A stretch of 64,000 nt of DNA from Magnetovibrio sp. (lineage in GTDB: Bacteria > Pseudomonadota > Alphaproteobacteria > Rhodospirillales > Magnetovibrionaceae): positions 124,001 to 188,000 of the forward strand of contig NZ_DATCTF010000015.1 of NCBI RefSeq assembly GCF_036568125.1, given 5' to 3'. Position 1 is the first letter of the stretch; each line of letters opens with the position of its first letter. Shown here piece after piece: positions 25,529 to 33,739 of the stretch. A model generated the notes under the pieces. That model did no database searches. It was not told the origin of the DNA and saw only the letters and a list, made by a program, of their open reading frames with translations. Made by a program: the position numbers and the translations under genes.

Positions 25529-26275
25529 TTATGCCTTCTTCGTGTTGATTTTGTAACCTGCCGCCACGGCATCGTCGTAGAACATCTGAACGGTTTCCAA
25601 TGAATATTCAGACAGCCCCTTACCAACCAACGAAAGCTTCTTGAGCACATCGTTGGTCGCGGTGATGATGTGGCAACCGATGTCGTCAGCCTGGAAAATG
25701 TTCAACAATTCCCGGGGGCTGGCCCAAAGCAGTTCCGCCTTGGGACGCGCAGAGATGATTTTTAGACATTCGCTCATAAAGGGCATTGGGTCGATACCCG
25801 TATCCGCGATGCGTCCCGCAAAAACGGAAATGATCGCAGGCGTATCCTCAGATAAGTTTTCCGTCACGGCACGCACCTGATCTAAGGTCATGATCGCCGT
25901 CAAATTCAGGCTCACCCCAGCTTCGGACAAGCTCTTGATCAGTGGGCCAGAAAATTCGCCCTTGGTGTTGGTCACAGGTATCTTGATGTTGACGTTATCG
26001 CCCCAGGTTGCGATTTCGGTAGCTTGCGCCTTCATCTCATCAAAATCATCAGCAAACACCTCCAACGATACTGGTCGGTCGGGTACCGCTGCAAGTACTT
26101 GACGGCCAAAGGCCTCGTAATCTGTGATTCCCACCTTATTCATCAACGTCGGATTGGTGGTAAAGCCGCGAATCATAGGATTTGCGTACATTTCTTGAAT
26201 GCCCGCCATATCGGCTCCGTCGGCAAAAAGCTTCACCTTCAAATCCGACAACGCCTTTTTACTTACCTCTAACAC
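25529..26275 (-). CDS. Transaldolase-family protein
   Basis: A 248-residue class I aldolase of the transaldolase/fructose-6-phosphate aldolase superfamily. IRGFTTNPTLMNKVG and SLEVFADD lead to VNIKIPVTN, where the Lys forms the Schiff base; LNLTAIMTLDQV and ISVFAGRIADTG follow as in TalA/TalC proteins. At about 250 residues it belongs to the short TalC/MipB-like group. Finding it at the head of a nucleotide-sugar operon, not with pentose-phosphate genes, suggests it makes or extends a sugar phosphate for the glycan. Start GTG 26275 is the best available but lacks a strong ribosome-binding site. Confidence 0.85.
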   Translation of the reverse strand: MLEVSKKALSDLKVKLFADGADMAGIQEMYANPMIRGFTTNPTLMNKVGITDYEAFGRQVLAAVPDRPVSLEVFADDFDEMKAQATEIATWGDNVNIKIPVTNTKGEFSGPLIKSLSEAGVSLNLTAIMTLDQVRAVTENLSEDTPAIISVFAGRIADTGIDPMPFMSECLKIISARPKAELLWASPRELLNIFQADDIGCHIITATNDVLKKLSLVGKGLSEYSLETVQMFYDDAVAAGYKINTKKA

Positions 26276-26579
26276 CCTGATCGCACCCCAGTATAATTCA
26301 CAACAGGTTACGGCTCCCTAATTGTAATATTAGAGACCCATCCACAGCATCATGTCTATAACATCTCCGTGGGTGACGCAAACCTTTTGCGATTATATGG
26401 CGCAACGCACTCCCCCAGCACGACACACCCTCAAAACCGGAGGACTCCCCCAATTTTCCAACAACGGGTGGACGTCCCATCACCAGCAAGTGGCCTATAG
26501 GGCAACTCCATTCATGGCGCTGCCAAAGCTGCTGTAACAGAACATTTGCGCCAAAGAGTAAATACGTTGAAATTCAGCT
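26276..26579. other. 304-base gap between transaldolase and sulfotransferase
   Basis: No coding frame of note. On the minus strand a TATACT at 26295-26290 could be a -10 box for the transaldolase operon, but no matching -35 is visible and the resulting leader would be under 15 bases. No repeats or hairpins with a T run were seen. The gap probably holds the promoter of the 26275-17036 operon. Confidence 0.4.
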
Positions 26580-27869
26580 CTAGAGTTCCAGGCTCCAGTC
26601 AAATCGCTTGGCGATTTGTGGTGAAATCTGTGCCGTTGCGCGCTCTTGTTGCTCAGGGGTCAACGCCGTGCGCCACTCGTCGATAAGCCCGGCGCGGAAA
26701 TGTACGTCGCTATCCTTTTTCAGTACTGGGGGAATGAAACGTTGTGCGGGAATTCCGTAAAAATCGAGAATCTCCTGAGTAAACGCCTCTTCATCGCTGA
26801 CAAGATCTTCAAACCTCGTGAACTTGACGTTCACATCCTTCTGTCCGTCGGCGAACGCAACCCATTGCTCTGTCCATTCCACCAAAAGCGGCAGCCATTG
26901 ATCGATGCCCCAATCAAGCCGCTTCTCTATAGGCCACTCAAAAAAATCATCCGATAGACGCGGGTAGATCAAACTGAACGTATCATCCCCCCCCTTGAAC
27001 CGATCCAAATAGTGGACGTACGACAACATAGCTTGGCGCGGATCACGCAGGTGACAAACGACGCGATCAAAAAACTGAGAAATAAAATGCGTGTTTGGCG
27101 GCGTCGCCGGAAAATGATCTTGCGTAATATAACTACCAAGGGAGGCTTCTTTTATTTCTGAATAGCGAATGGTGTCGTAGGGGAAATATTGGTTCGAAAT
27201 AACACGGGTCTCGCAATGCAGCCCCTTGCTCAGGTAGTTGGATATATAATAAGTCCCCGATTTCGGCATCGTCGTGATCACGACCGACGGCAATCGGTAC
27301 GCATCCCAGCGGGCCACCAACGCATCGTATTTGGCGTCGCTGATCTGAACTGCATGGATCATGGCGTCACGTTCTTGAGTGACATCCGCAAGTGATTTGG
27401 TCGCGGCCTCCAACTCACCGGAAACAGTCTGGAGCTTTTTAAAGTCCTCTTCGAGTTTCTGATATGCGGCGTCACGTTCCTCGATCGCGGCGTCAGCCTC
27501 TGCGCGAAGCGCTTCGTATCTGGCCTCTAGATCTGTTCTCAAGGCGTGTTGCTCGGAAATGATCCTGTCAGCCGCCTCGACACTTTCTTGAAGGGCGGCA
27601 TTTTGCGTATCTATTTGCTGTACTTTTTGCTCGATCTCACGCAACGCGGCAAGTTCGCCCTCTAAGGAATCGCTTTTCTCTTCCAGAGCGAGCCTTTGAG
27701 CATCCAGAGTTTGGTTTTGGGCATCCAGTGCCTGCAATTGCTGTGATAATCCCGCCAGCCTTTCGTTTAAGGTCTGTTCACGGGCCACGAGCGCATCGCA
27801 ATCAGCAGAGAGTTTGGGAAATAAGCGCCTAACCACTTTGGGAATGTGCATGGCATCTTCGTTGTTCAA
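26580..27869 (-). CDS. Sulfotransferase with long N-terminal coiled coil
   Basis: A 429-residue protein in two parts. Residues about 20-180 are a continuous heptad-rich, Gln/Glu/Ala-rich coiled coil (LSQQLQALDAQNQTLDAQ). Residues 195-429 are a PAPS-dependent sulfotransferase: TTMPKSGTYYIS (199-210) is the 5'-phosphosulfate loop, and HLRDPRQAMLSY (273-284) is the 3'-phosphate motif with Arg275 and Ser283. It would transfer sulfate from PAPS to a glycan or lipid in the cytoplasm. TTG 27869 is taken as start because AGGTGA lies four bases before it; an ATG at 27851 is the alternative. The coiled coil may drive oligomerisation or docking to the synthesis complex. Confidence 0.85.
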   Translation of the reverse strand: MNNEDAMHIPKVVRRLFPKLSADCDALVAREQTLNERLAGLSQQLQALDAQNQTLDAQRLALEEKSDSLEGELAALREIEQKVQQIDTQNAALQESVEAADRIISEQHALRTDLEARYEALRAEADAAIEERDAAYQKLEEDFKKLQTVSGELEAATKSLADVTQERDAMIHAVQISDAKYDALVARWDAYRLPSVVITTMPKSGTYYISNYLSKGLHCETRVISNQYFPYDTIRYSEIKEASLGSYITQDHFPATPPNTHFISQFFDRVVCHLRDPRQAMLSYVHYLDRFKGGDDTFSLIYPRLSDDFFEWPIEKRLDWGIDQWLPLLVEWTEQWVAFADGQKDVNVKFTRFEDLVSDEEAFTQEILDFYGIPAQRFIPPVLKKDSDVHFRAGLIDEWRTALTPEQQERATAQISPQIAKRFDWSLEL

Positions 27870-28295
27870 CGTGTCACCTTTCCAATATATTCAGGCCGAC
27901 TTAAACACCCAATGGCCCAAACACCTTATGACATGAAGAATGTGCAGATCAAGAAGTATAGGGTGTATTTTAAATAACCTTTATACGTGTGTTTTAGGTT
28001 AATATTTTTTGTTCTTACTTTTAAAATACCACAACCAACATTGATAAAATTTAAGTCAATTTATATGTATTACATTTTTCCAACACATACATAGGCATTG
28101 GGTGGAAATATTGCTCCACTCCCCGGATCCGCAACACCTGGATACACTTTTGAGCCCCCCCCTAAAAGGGTGTAATCAACCGCTTAGCCCCTTTGTCATA
28201 TGGATCTTACACGTGGGCTGATGCTATAAGAACGCATTCGTCCATAATACGGGTGAATACACGCCAAATTTTGATTTAAATGACAGGATCGCCCC
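27870..28295. other. 426-base AT-rich divergent gap
   Basis: Between the sulfotransferase and the repeat protein the DNA is markedly AT-rich from about 27950 to 28100, with runs such as TTAATATTTTT. It must hold divergent promoters; a minus-strand one is listed separately and no clear plus-strand one was found. An eight-C run lies at 28155-28162. The region marks the change from minus-strand to plus-strand organisation in the glycan locus. No gene or RNA is recognised. Confidence 0.4.
27884..27912 (-). promoter_or_regulatory. Candidate promoter for the coiled-coil sulfotransferase
   Basis: On the minus strand TTGGGT (27912-27907) is followed after exactly 17 bases by TATATT (27889-27884). 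The gene starts 15 bases further on, so the leader would be very short. Confidence 0.4.
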
Positions 28296-28736
28296 ATGGA
28301 TCATTTCTTACCTGTAAAAGTTGCACTCGACATTGCCTTAAGCGTCAACGATGCCAGCTATTATAGCGGCAACGGCAAATATCTTGGCAACAGCATCATC
28401 GAATACTTTATTATGAAGGTTTTCGACGACAAGGGTACGTTGGTACTGGAATCCAGCGACACACGCGAAAAAGAAATCCACCTCATGAGCGTCGATGCAA
28501 AAAACAATCGCAATTATGCCGGATCCGTGATGCTCAAAGACGGCGGGATGGAATTTTACGGCGACCAAGGCAACTATCTTGGCAATTTGACCGTCAAAAA
28601 ATTCATTGGACGCCACTATTTCGGTCCCAGCGGTGAAAACATTGGCACCTCGAACGTTAAAGTCGACGGCATGCATTTCTATTCCGCCGATGGTCAATAC
28701 CAAGGCAACGCTGTGATCAAAGGTACCTTCTATTGA
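28296..28736 (+). CDS. Small repeat protein of unknown function
   Basis: A 146-residue protein of no family I recognise. It has at least four spaced repeats of an aromatic/glycine motif, roughly [FY]-[YF]-x-x-x-G-x-Y-x-G-N: YYSGNGKYLGN at 22, FYGDQGNYLGN at 87, YFGPSGENIGT at 108, FYSADGQYQGN at 128, with a weaker one near 73. Each is followed by a beta-prone stretch ending V/I. This suggests a beta-solenoid or beta-hairpin repeat like YD- or MORN-type proteins. No signal peptide is visible. AGGA eight bases ahead of the ATG supports the start. Location between sulfotransferase and SGNH genes suggests a glycan-related role, but this is only context. Confidence 0.75.
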   Translation: MDHFLPVKVALDIALSVNDASYYSGNGKYLGNSIIEYFIMKVFDDKGTLVLESSDTREKEIHLMSVDAKNNRNYAGSVMLKDGGMEFYGDQGNYLGNLTVKKFIGRHYFGPSGENIGTSNVKVDGMHFYSADGQYQGNAVIKGTFY

Positions 28737-28852
28737 CGGTACATATGTCTTATTAAGGGTGCACTTGTCGCATAGGCATTAAACGGGAAGGATCGCCTCC
28801 CTTGTCGGTGGCCGCCCATCCACCATCACCCCAAGCGCACAGAGGCACTGCA

Positions 28853-30133
28853 TTGAACAATTCCGATTCCAAGATCGCAAACACCTTGCTGATCGTCTTC
28901 AGCTTGATTTTCAGCACTGTTGTTTCTGAGTTTGGCTATCGCTTTTATCTCAATGCCACGCAGCCTGAAAAATTTATCCAACCGGTGCAAAAGGGTGAGC
29001 ATCCTTCGGTTTGGTATTTCAACGATAGCCCCTGGCTGTTCGATCGCGAATTTGGCTATTCATACCCTCCTGGCGTTTTCGATGGCGGCAACATTACGGA
29101 TGGGCGTGTCGTCAGTTGCTGGGATTGGACCACCAACGAGCGTGGAAACATTGGACGCATCAAAGGCGATTACGACAGCGCCAAATTGAAGGTGCTTGTT
29201 TTCGGCGATTCCTGGACGGCGCAACAGCGCAAACAACAAGACGGCACCGTCGTCGCGTGGCCGAACTATCTCCAAGACAAGCTTGAAAAACAGCTCGGCA
29301 CATCCGTGCACGTCGTAAATTTTGGCCGCGATGGCACCGGTCTGTTGCACATGTTCGACCAAGCCAAAGCTAAAGTCGCCGAATGGAAGCCCGACATAGT
29401 GGTGTTCGCCTTCATCACCGACGACCTAACCCGCGACCGCTTTTGGCGTACAAAAACGGTTCTCAACGGCAAAGACCGGATCATGACGACGATGATCGCC
29501 GACCCCAATCCCGATTATACGATGGCGACGGATACGGCCATCATGCATCCCAAGGCGACCAAGGAATGGTGTCAGGCGAGAATGGCGGATAAAGCTACCA
29601 ACGACCCGATCGTAAGGGAGCTCGAAGAGCTTTATGTCGAGAGCCGTGAGCGATCTTCGTTGCGTGCGGATTTGTTCAGTATGAACCAGTCTTTCCTGTT
29701 TGACCGCCTTGTACATGGCAACGCGTTCCACACGAACTTTGCCCAAGCGCAACCGTCCCAAAACCCGCGCCACAAGATGCGTGACTTTCGCCAAGACGAA
29801 CGGTTGAAGCAAAGTGTCGACACCATGAAGCAACTGGGCATCCCTTGGATTGCCGTGCATTTTGCCATATATCCCGAATTGAAAGCCGACGCCGAATTTA
29901 TTGCCTCCGACCAAGACAAGGCGCTTTTACAAAGCCTGCGTGCTTTGAACGACGGGCGGACCTATGATACGCTCGATTACGTCGAACAGCGCCCGGTTAA
30001 AAATCCGGAACGGTATTCTGGCAGCTTCCCATCAGATCACCATCCATCGCTTGCAGGAATGGAATTTTATGCCGATGTCGTGGCCAATGTGCTTATTCGC
30101 AATGGATACGTTCGCACAAGTGATGGAAATTGA
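28853..30133 (+). CDS. Membrane-anchored SGNH hydrolase-like protein (paralogue C)
   Basis: A 426-residue third member of the family seen at 9060 and 10341. It has the same single N-terminal membrane segment ending E-FGYRFYLN, the FDREFGYSYPPG block, GDSW as block I, VVNFGRDGTG as block II and FAFITDDLTR as block III. The last block is SDHHPSLAGM. TTG at 28853 is preferred: AGAGG lies seven bases ahead and the resulting N-terminus lines up with the paralogues; the TTG at 28802 would add 17 unrelated residues. Likely periplasmic O-acyl transfer or removal. Confidence 0.8.
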   Translation: MNNSDSKIANTLLIVFSLIFSTVVSEFGYRFYLNATQPEKFIQPVQKGEHPSVWYFNDSPWLFDREFGYSYPPGVFDGGNITDGRVVSCWDWTTNERGNIGRIKGDYDSAKLKVLVFGDSWTAQQRKQQDGTVVAWPNYLQDKLEKQLGTSVHVVNFGRDGTGLLHMFDQAKAKVAEWKPDIVVFAFITDDLTRDRFWRTKTVLNGKDRIMTTMIADPNPDYTMATDTAIMHPKATKEWCQARMADKATNDPIVRELEELYVESRERSSLRADLFSMNQSFLFDRLVHGNAFHTNFAQAQPSQNPRHKMRDFRQDERLKQSVDTMKQLGIPWIAVHFAIYPELKADAEFIASDQDKALLQSLRALNDGRTYDTLDYVEQRPVKNPERYSGSFPSDHHPSLAGMEFYADVVANVLIRNGYVRTSDGN

Positions 30134-30203
30134 ATACACTGTGTCTTTGCGCGCAAGGCCCCATGCGGCCTATTCGAGGCAACCCTATTTAGAGGATTTT
30201 TGA

Positions 30204-31352
30204 GTGCAACCCGAACTCAAAGAACGCATTGAACAATCTCCCTGGCTCCAGCCAGAAGGCTCCAGGCCCAGCATCAATCTTTACATCGACTCGTTCAGTC
30301 ACTGTAATCTGCGCTGCCCGTCTTGCGCGGTCGGCAACATCGAAGGCAACAACACCTCGACCAAAGGCTTGTTGACTCCGGAATTGCTCGCGACCATTTT
30401 GGAAAAAGCGCTGGCGGAGATGAAGCTGACCAGCGTCGGCCTATACAACTGGACCGAACCGTTCCTCAATCCGCACCTGCCTGATTTGATCCGTGTCGTA
30501 AAAAGTTACGATCAGTGGTGCGCTTTGAGCACCAATCTGAATGTCCTGCGTGAACCCGATGAACTGTTCGCCGCCAAGCCGGATTGGTTGCGCGTTTCCG
30601 TGTCCGGTTTTGATCAAGACACCTATGTCAAAGCCCATGTCGGTGGCGACATCGAAGACGTTAAGCAGAACATGGTCTTGCTTGCCGAAAGCCGCGATCG
30701 GTGCGGTGCGACGACGGATATCGAAGTGTTCTTCCACAAATACGTCGACAACCAAGAAGACGAAGAAATGATGAAGCGGTTTTCCGAAATCCTCGGCTTC
30801 AGATTCGTGTCTGCATGGGCCTACATGATGCCTGTCGAAAAGGTGCTGGCCTACATCGATCCGAAATTCACCGGCACAACCCTTAACGATGCCGACCTGG
30901 GTATTTTCGACCGCCTCGCGTTGGAAACCAGAGAAGCCGTATCGGTGTCGTCATCGCACAATCTCTCTTCTTGTTCCTTACAAGACGAAATGATGACGAT
31001 GGACGTAAAAGGCAACGTCATGCTGTGTTGTGCGGCCTCGGGAAAGGACAGCAATATCCTTTGCAACTATCTCGAACATTCGTTCGCAGACATCCAGGAG
31101 ATGAAACACAATCACGACCTATGTGGACCGTGTTTGAAGGCCAGCTTGCCGGTGTTGTACGGCCACATGGATCCGCGTTTTGAGGAGATCGGCACGCGGG
31201 TACGAAACGCTTGGCGCAGCGCCCACAACAAGCCCATTCTAACGCCCGACATTCCGCCCCAACCCGCTCCCGCCCTCCAGCCAGCAAGCACGGTCGCGGA
31301 ACCAAAGGTGTCCACGCTCAGAAACTGGGTGAAAAAATTGAGTTTTCGGTAA
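30204..31352 (+). CDS. Radical SAM enzyme with Cys-rich C-terminal (SPASM-like) region
   Basis: A 382-residue protein. CNLRCPSC (Cys at positions 1, 5 and 8 of the motif, near residue 34) binds the SAM-ligating 4Fe-4S cluster; YNWTEPFLNPHL follows where radical SAM proteins have GGEP. Further Cys (SSCSLQDE, MLCCAAS, LCGPCLKA) suggest a SPASM/Twitch auxiliary cluster. GTG start with AGAGGA eight bases upstream. In glycan loci such enzymes dehydrogenate, epimerise or rearrange sugars; the substrate here is not visible. The Pro/Ala-rich stretch near residue 350 and basic tail are linkers. Confidence 0.85.
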   Translation: MQPELKERIEQSPWLQPEGSRPSINLYIDSFSHCNLRCPSCAVGNIEGNNTSTKGLLTPELLATILEKALAEMKLTSVGLYNWTEPFLNPHLPDLIRVVKSYDQWCALSTNLNVLREPDELFAAKPDWLRVSVSGFDQDTYVKAHVGGDIEDVKQNMVLLAESRDRCGATTDIEVFFHKYVDNQEDEEMMKRFSEILGFRFVSAWAYMMPVEKVLAYIDPKFTGTTLNDADLGIFDRLALETREAVSVSSSHNLSSCSLQDEMMTMDVKGNVMLCCAASGKDSNILCNYLEHSFADIQEMKHNHDLCGPCLKASLPVLYGHMDPRFEEIGTRVRNAWRSAHNKPILTPDIPPQPAPALQPASTVAEPKVSTLRNWVKKLSFR

Positions 31353-31442
31353 ACTGGAAAATACATTCGATTGATATCGTTCTGACCGCCACCCCAGACC
31401 GGTCATCCAGCACTTCAATCCATTTAGTCGACGAGCCTTGCA

Positions 31443-32570
31443 ATGCCCTCAAATGACGCGCCGCCCTCCGCCGCTCCATCGTTAGAAATAGCAGGCACGT
31501 GGGTTGTTCAAAATCCAGACCAGGGCGAAAGCTTACCCGATGCGGACAGCCGCTTGCTAACCGGCGGCGGGTTCGTCATCACGTCCAATGGTCACGTCAC
31601 GGCGACGTCCGTGTACCGCGATTTCACGGGCAACACGTATGAACACGCGTATCGGGGTATCGCCACGTTGCGCAGCGACGGTGTCTATGTTCTTGAATAC
31701 GACGATGGACACGTGGAAATTTACGCCGTTGCCGACGCACATAGACTGACCCGCCAATCGACCACACGTTCAACGTTGGAAGCCGCCTGCGTCCTAAATC
31801 TCGTCTCGCAAAGCGAGCGCCCGCGCGCAGCCCATTTGCCCGGCATCTTCCTTAACACCATGCCCAAATCCGGCAGCATCTACATTTCCCGTTGGCTGGG
31901 CATGGGCTTGACGATTCCAGAAATGAAAATCGCGGTCTGCCTGTTCCCTGACGACCTGATCATCCGCAGCAAGCTGGACGTCTTGGCCAAGGGCAATGCC
32001 GTTTGTCAGCAACACGTTCCTGCCAAGGACATCAATCTACGTTTCATCGCCAACCGATTATCTCATATGGCCGTGCATGTACGCGACCCGCGTCAAGCGA
32101 CATTGTCGTGGACTCATCACCTGGACAAGTTCTACGGCCTCCGCGACAGCCAGCCCGATTGCGTTCTGGGTTTGGAATCCGTCAATCCCGCATTGCCAGA
32201 CGACTATTTCACATGGGATTTTTCGCGCAAGCTCGACTACCAGATTGAGACCCACCTGCCACAATTGATCGAATGGACCGACGGTTGGCTCAAGGCCTCG
32301 CAAAGCAATAGCTATGGCCTGAATATTCTCATGACGACATTCGAAAATTTTGTCTCTGACCCGAACACCTTTATCGAAGCCCTGCTTGCGCACTTTCAAA
32401 TCGATCAGAGCGCGTTCGATTGGAGCAAAATTCCCAGCAAGGACGGTGGACAACATTTTCGCCGCGGACTGACGGACGAATGGAAAACGGCCTTTTCTCC
32501 GCAACAGCTGCGGAAAGCCGAAACCATTGTCAAAAGTGACGTCGGCGGCCATTTTGGATGGTGCGATTAA
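31443..32570 (+). CDS. Sulfotransferase-domain protein with N-terminal beta domain
   Basis: A 375-residue protein. Residues 15-105 are a beta-rich domain (GTWVVQNPD, GGGFVITSNGHV, GVYVLEYDDGHVEIY) with no catalytic signature. Residues 135-375 form a sulfotransferase related to that at 26580: FLNTMPKSGSIYIS (137-149) for the 5'-phosphosulfate and HVRDPRQATLSW (212-223) for the 3'-phosphate. The C-termini of both end in HFRxGLxDEW-x-TA. PAPS-dependent sulfation of a glycan residue is the likely reaction. Both proteins have different N-terminal accessory domains, hinting at different acceptors or docking sites. Confidence 0.85.
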   Translation: MPSNDAPPSAAPSLEIAGTWVVQNPDQGESLPDADSRLLTGGGFVITSNGHVTATSVYRDFTGNTYEHAYRGIATLRSDGVYVLEYDDGHVEIYAVADAHRLTRQSTTRSTLEAACVLNLVSQSERPRAAHLPGIFLNTMPKSGSIYISRWLGMGLTIPEMKIAVCLFPDDLIIRSKLDVLAKGNAVCQQHVPAKDINLRFIANRLSHMAVHVRDPRQATLSWTHHLDKFYGLRDSQPDCVLGLESVNPALPDDYFTWDFSRKLDYQIETHLPQLIEWTDGWLKASQSNSYGLNILMTTFENFVSDPNTFIEALLAHFQIDQSAFDWSKIPSKDGGQHFRRGLTDEWKTAFSPQQLRKAETIVKSDVGGHFGWCD

Positions 32571-32582
32571 CGACAAGGTATG

Positions 32583-33698
32583 ATGCGGCACCTCAATCTC
32601 CCCTTGATCATCTTGCTGAATATCCTCACAGCATTGGCATTCCTTGAAGGTATGCTCAGGGTGGTGGAGCCGGTCCCCCTCACGGGATATCAATACCAGC
32701 CATGCATTTTTGCCTATGACGATCAATTGGGTTATCGCTTCAAAGCTGGCGCCATCGGTCGCACCGTGCGTTTCCATGAAATCAACAACGTCGTCAAGAT
32801 CAACGATATCGGATTTCACGATCTTGATCGAAAAGCGGTGCTCGAAACAACGGATGCTTACCCCCGCCCCATACGCATCCTAGCATTTGGAGATTCCTTC
32901 ACCGCCGGCGTTGAAGTCCCCGTTGAAGATGGCTGGACCCAAAAATTGGAACGCGAACTTATGGCAAGGCGCATGCCGCATGCCGCAACGCGTTCTATTG
33001 AAGTCATAAATTTGGGACTTGGCGGGACCGGCACGGACATCCACCTCAAGCTGATGAAGGAATGGGTACACAAGCTAAAACCCGATCTGGTGGTGTTGGC
33101 GTTCTTCTTCAATGACGTCGGAGATAATTGGCGGAAGACCATACACTATTCTTGCTATAAGGACTTTGTGTTGGGCTTTCAATTCGATCATCAAGTGGCG
33201 GGCCTCAAAGAAACGATCGACCAGAAATATCCTTCGACGTTTCTCACCCAGATCTATCGCTCTCTGTATACGGTTCAGGCCCTAAATTTTTATCTCCACT
33301 TCGCACCCAATATTAATGTGGAGTGGGCCAAGCCCGTCGTGGCTAAAGATATCCCCATCGGGATTGATAAGTTGTTCGCACAAATGCACGAGGTCGTAAA
33401 AAAAGTGGGGGCGGAGTTCGTGGTCATTCCCGTGCCGCCCAGGCAAGAAACGCCGCCTTTGCCTGAAAGTTTCAACGTTGCGCGCCAACCGGCTGCCGAC
33501 GCCCGGGTTGCCCTCTTGGATGTCAGGCCTGAAATCCAAAATTTATTATCAGAATACGACCTACGCCCGTCCGACATGTACTGGCAACACGACGGTCATT
33601 TCAACAGGCAAGGCCATGATATTTTCGCCCGCGCAACGGCAAATAAGCTGTGGCCGAGAATCCGCATACTGCTTAACGCGGAAAATTCTGCACACTAA
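32583..33698 (+). CDS. Membrane-anchored SGNH hydrolase-like protein
   Basis: A 371-residue protein with an N-terminal membrane helix (about 5-22), then ILAFGDSFTAG (block I Ser), INLGLGGTGTD (block II Gly), FFFNDVGDNW (block III Asn present) and WQHDGHFNRQGHD (block V Asp-x-His). All four SGNH blocks are intact, unlike the three-member family at 9060, 10341 and 28853. Candidate periplasmic esterase or O-acyltransferase partner. AAGG four bases before the second ATG (32583) favours it over the ATG at 32580. It starts 12 bases after the sulfotransferase stop. Confidence 0.85.
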   Translation: MRHLNLPLIILLNILTALAFLEGMLRVVEPVPLTGYQYQPCIFAYDDQLGYRFKAGAIGRTVRFHEINNVVKINDIGFHDLDRKAVLETTDAYPRPIRILAFGDSFTAGVEVPVEDGWTQKLERELMARRMPHAATRSIEVINLGLGGTGTDIHLKLMKEWVHKLKPDLVVLAFFFNDVGDNWRKTIHYSCYKDFVLGFQFDHQVAGLKETIDQKYPSTFLTQIYRSLYTVQALNFYLHFAPNINVEWAKPVVAKDIPIGIDKLFAQMHEVVKKVGAEFVVIPVPPRQETPPLPESFNVARQPAADARVALLDVRPEIQNLLSEYDLRPSDMYWQHDGHFNRQGHDIFARATANKLWPRIRILLNAENSAH

Positions 33699-33739
33699 TC
33701 TGGGTGCACAATGCGCCTACAGTCCGTCAGTAGCGTCCA

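Noticed and set aside
28155-28162. Run of eight C bases as a phase-variation tract
   Set aside because: It lies in non-coding DNA with no promoter spacing or start codon that its length would control.
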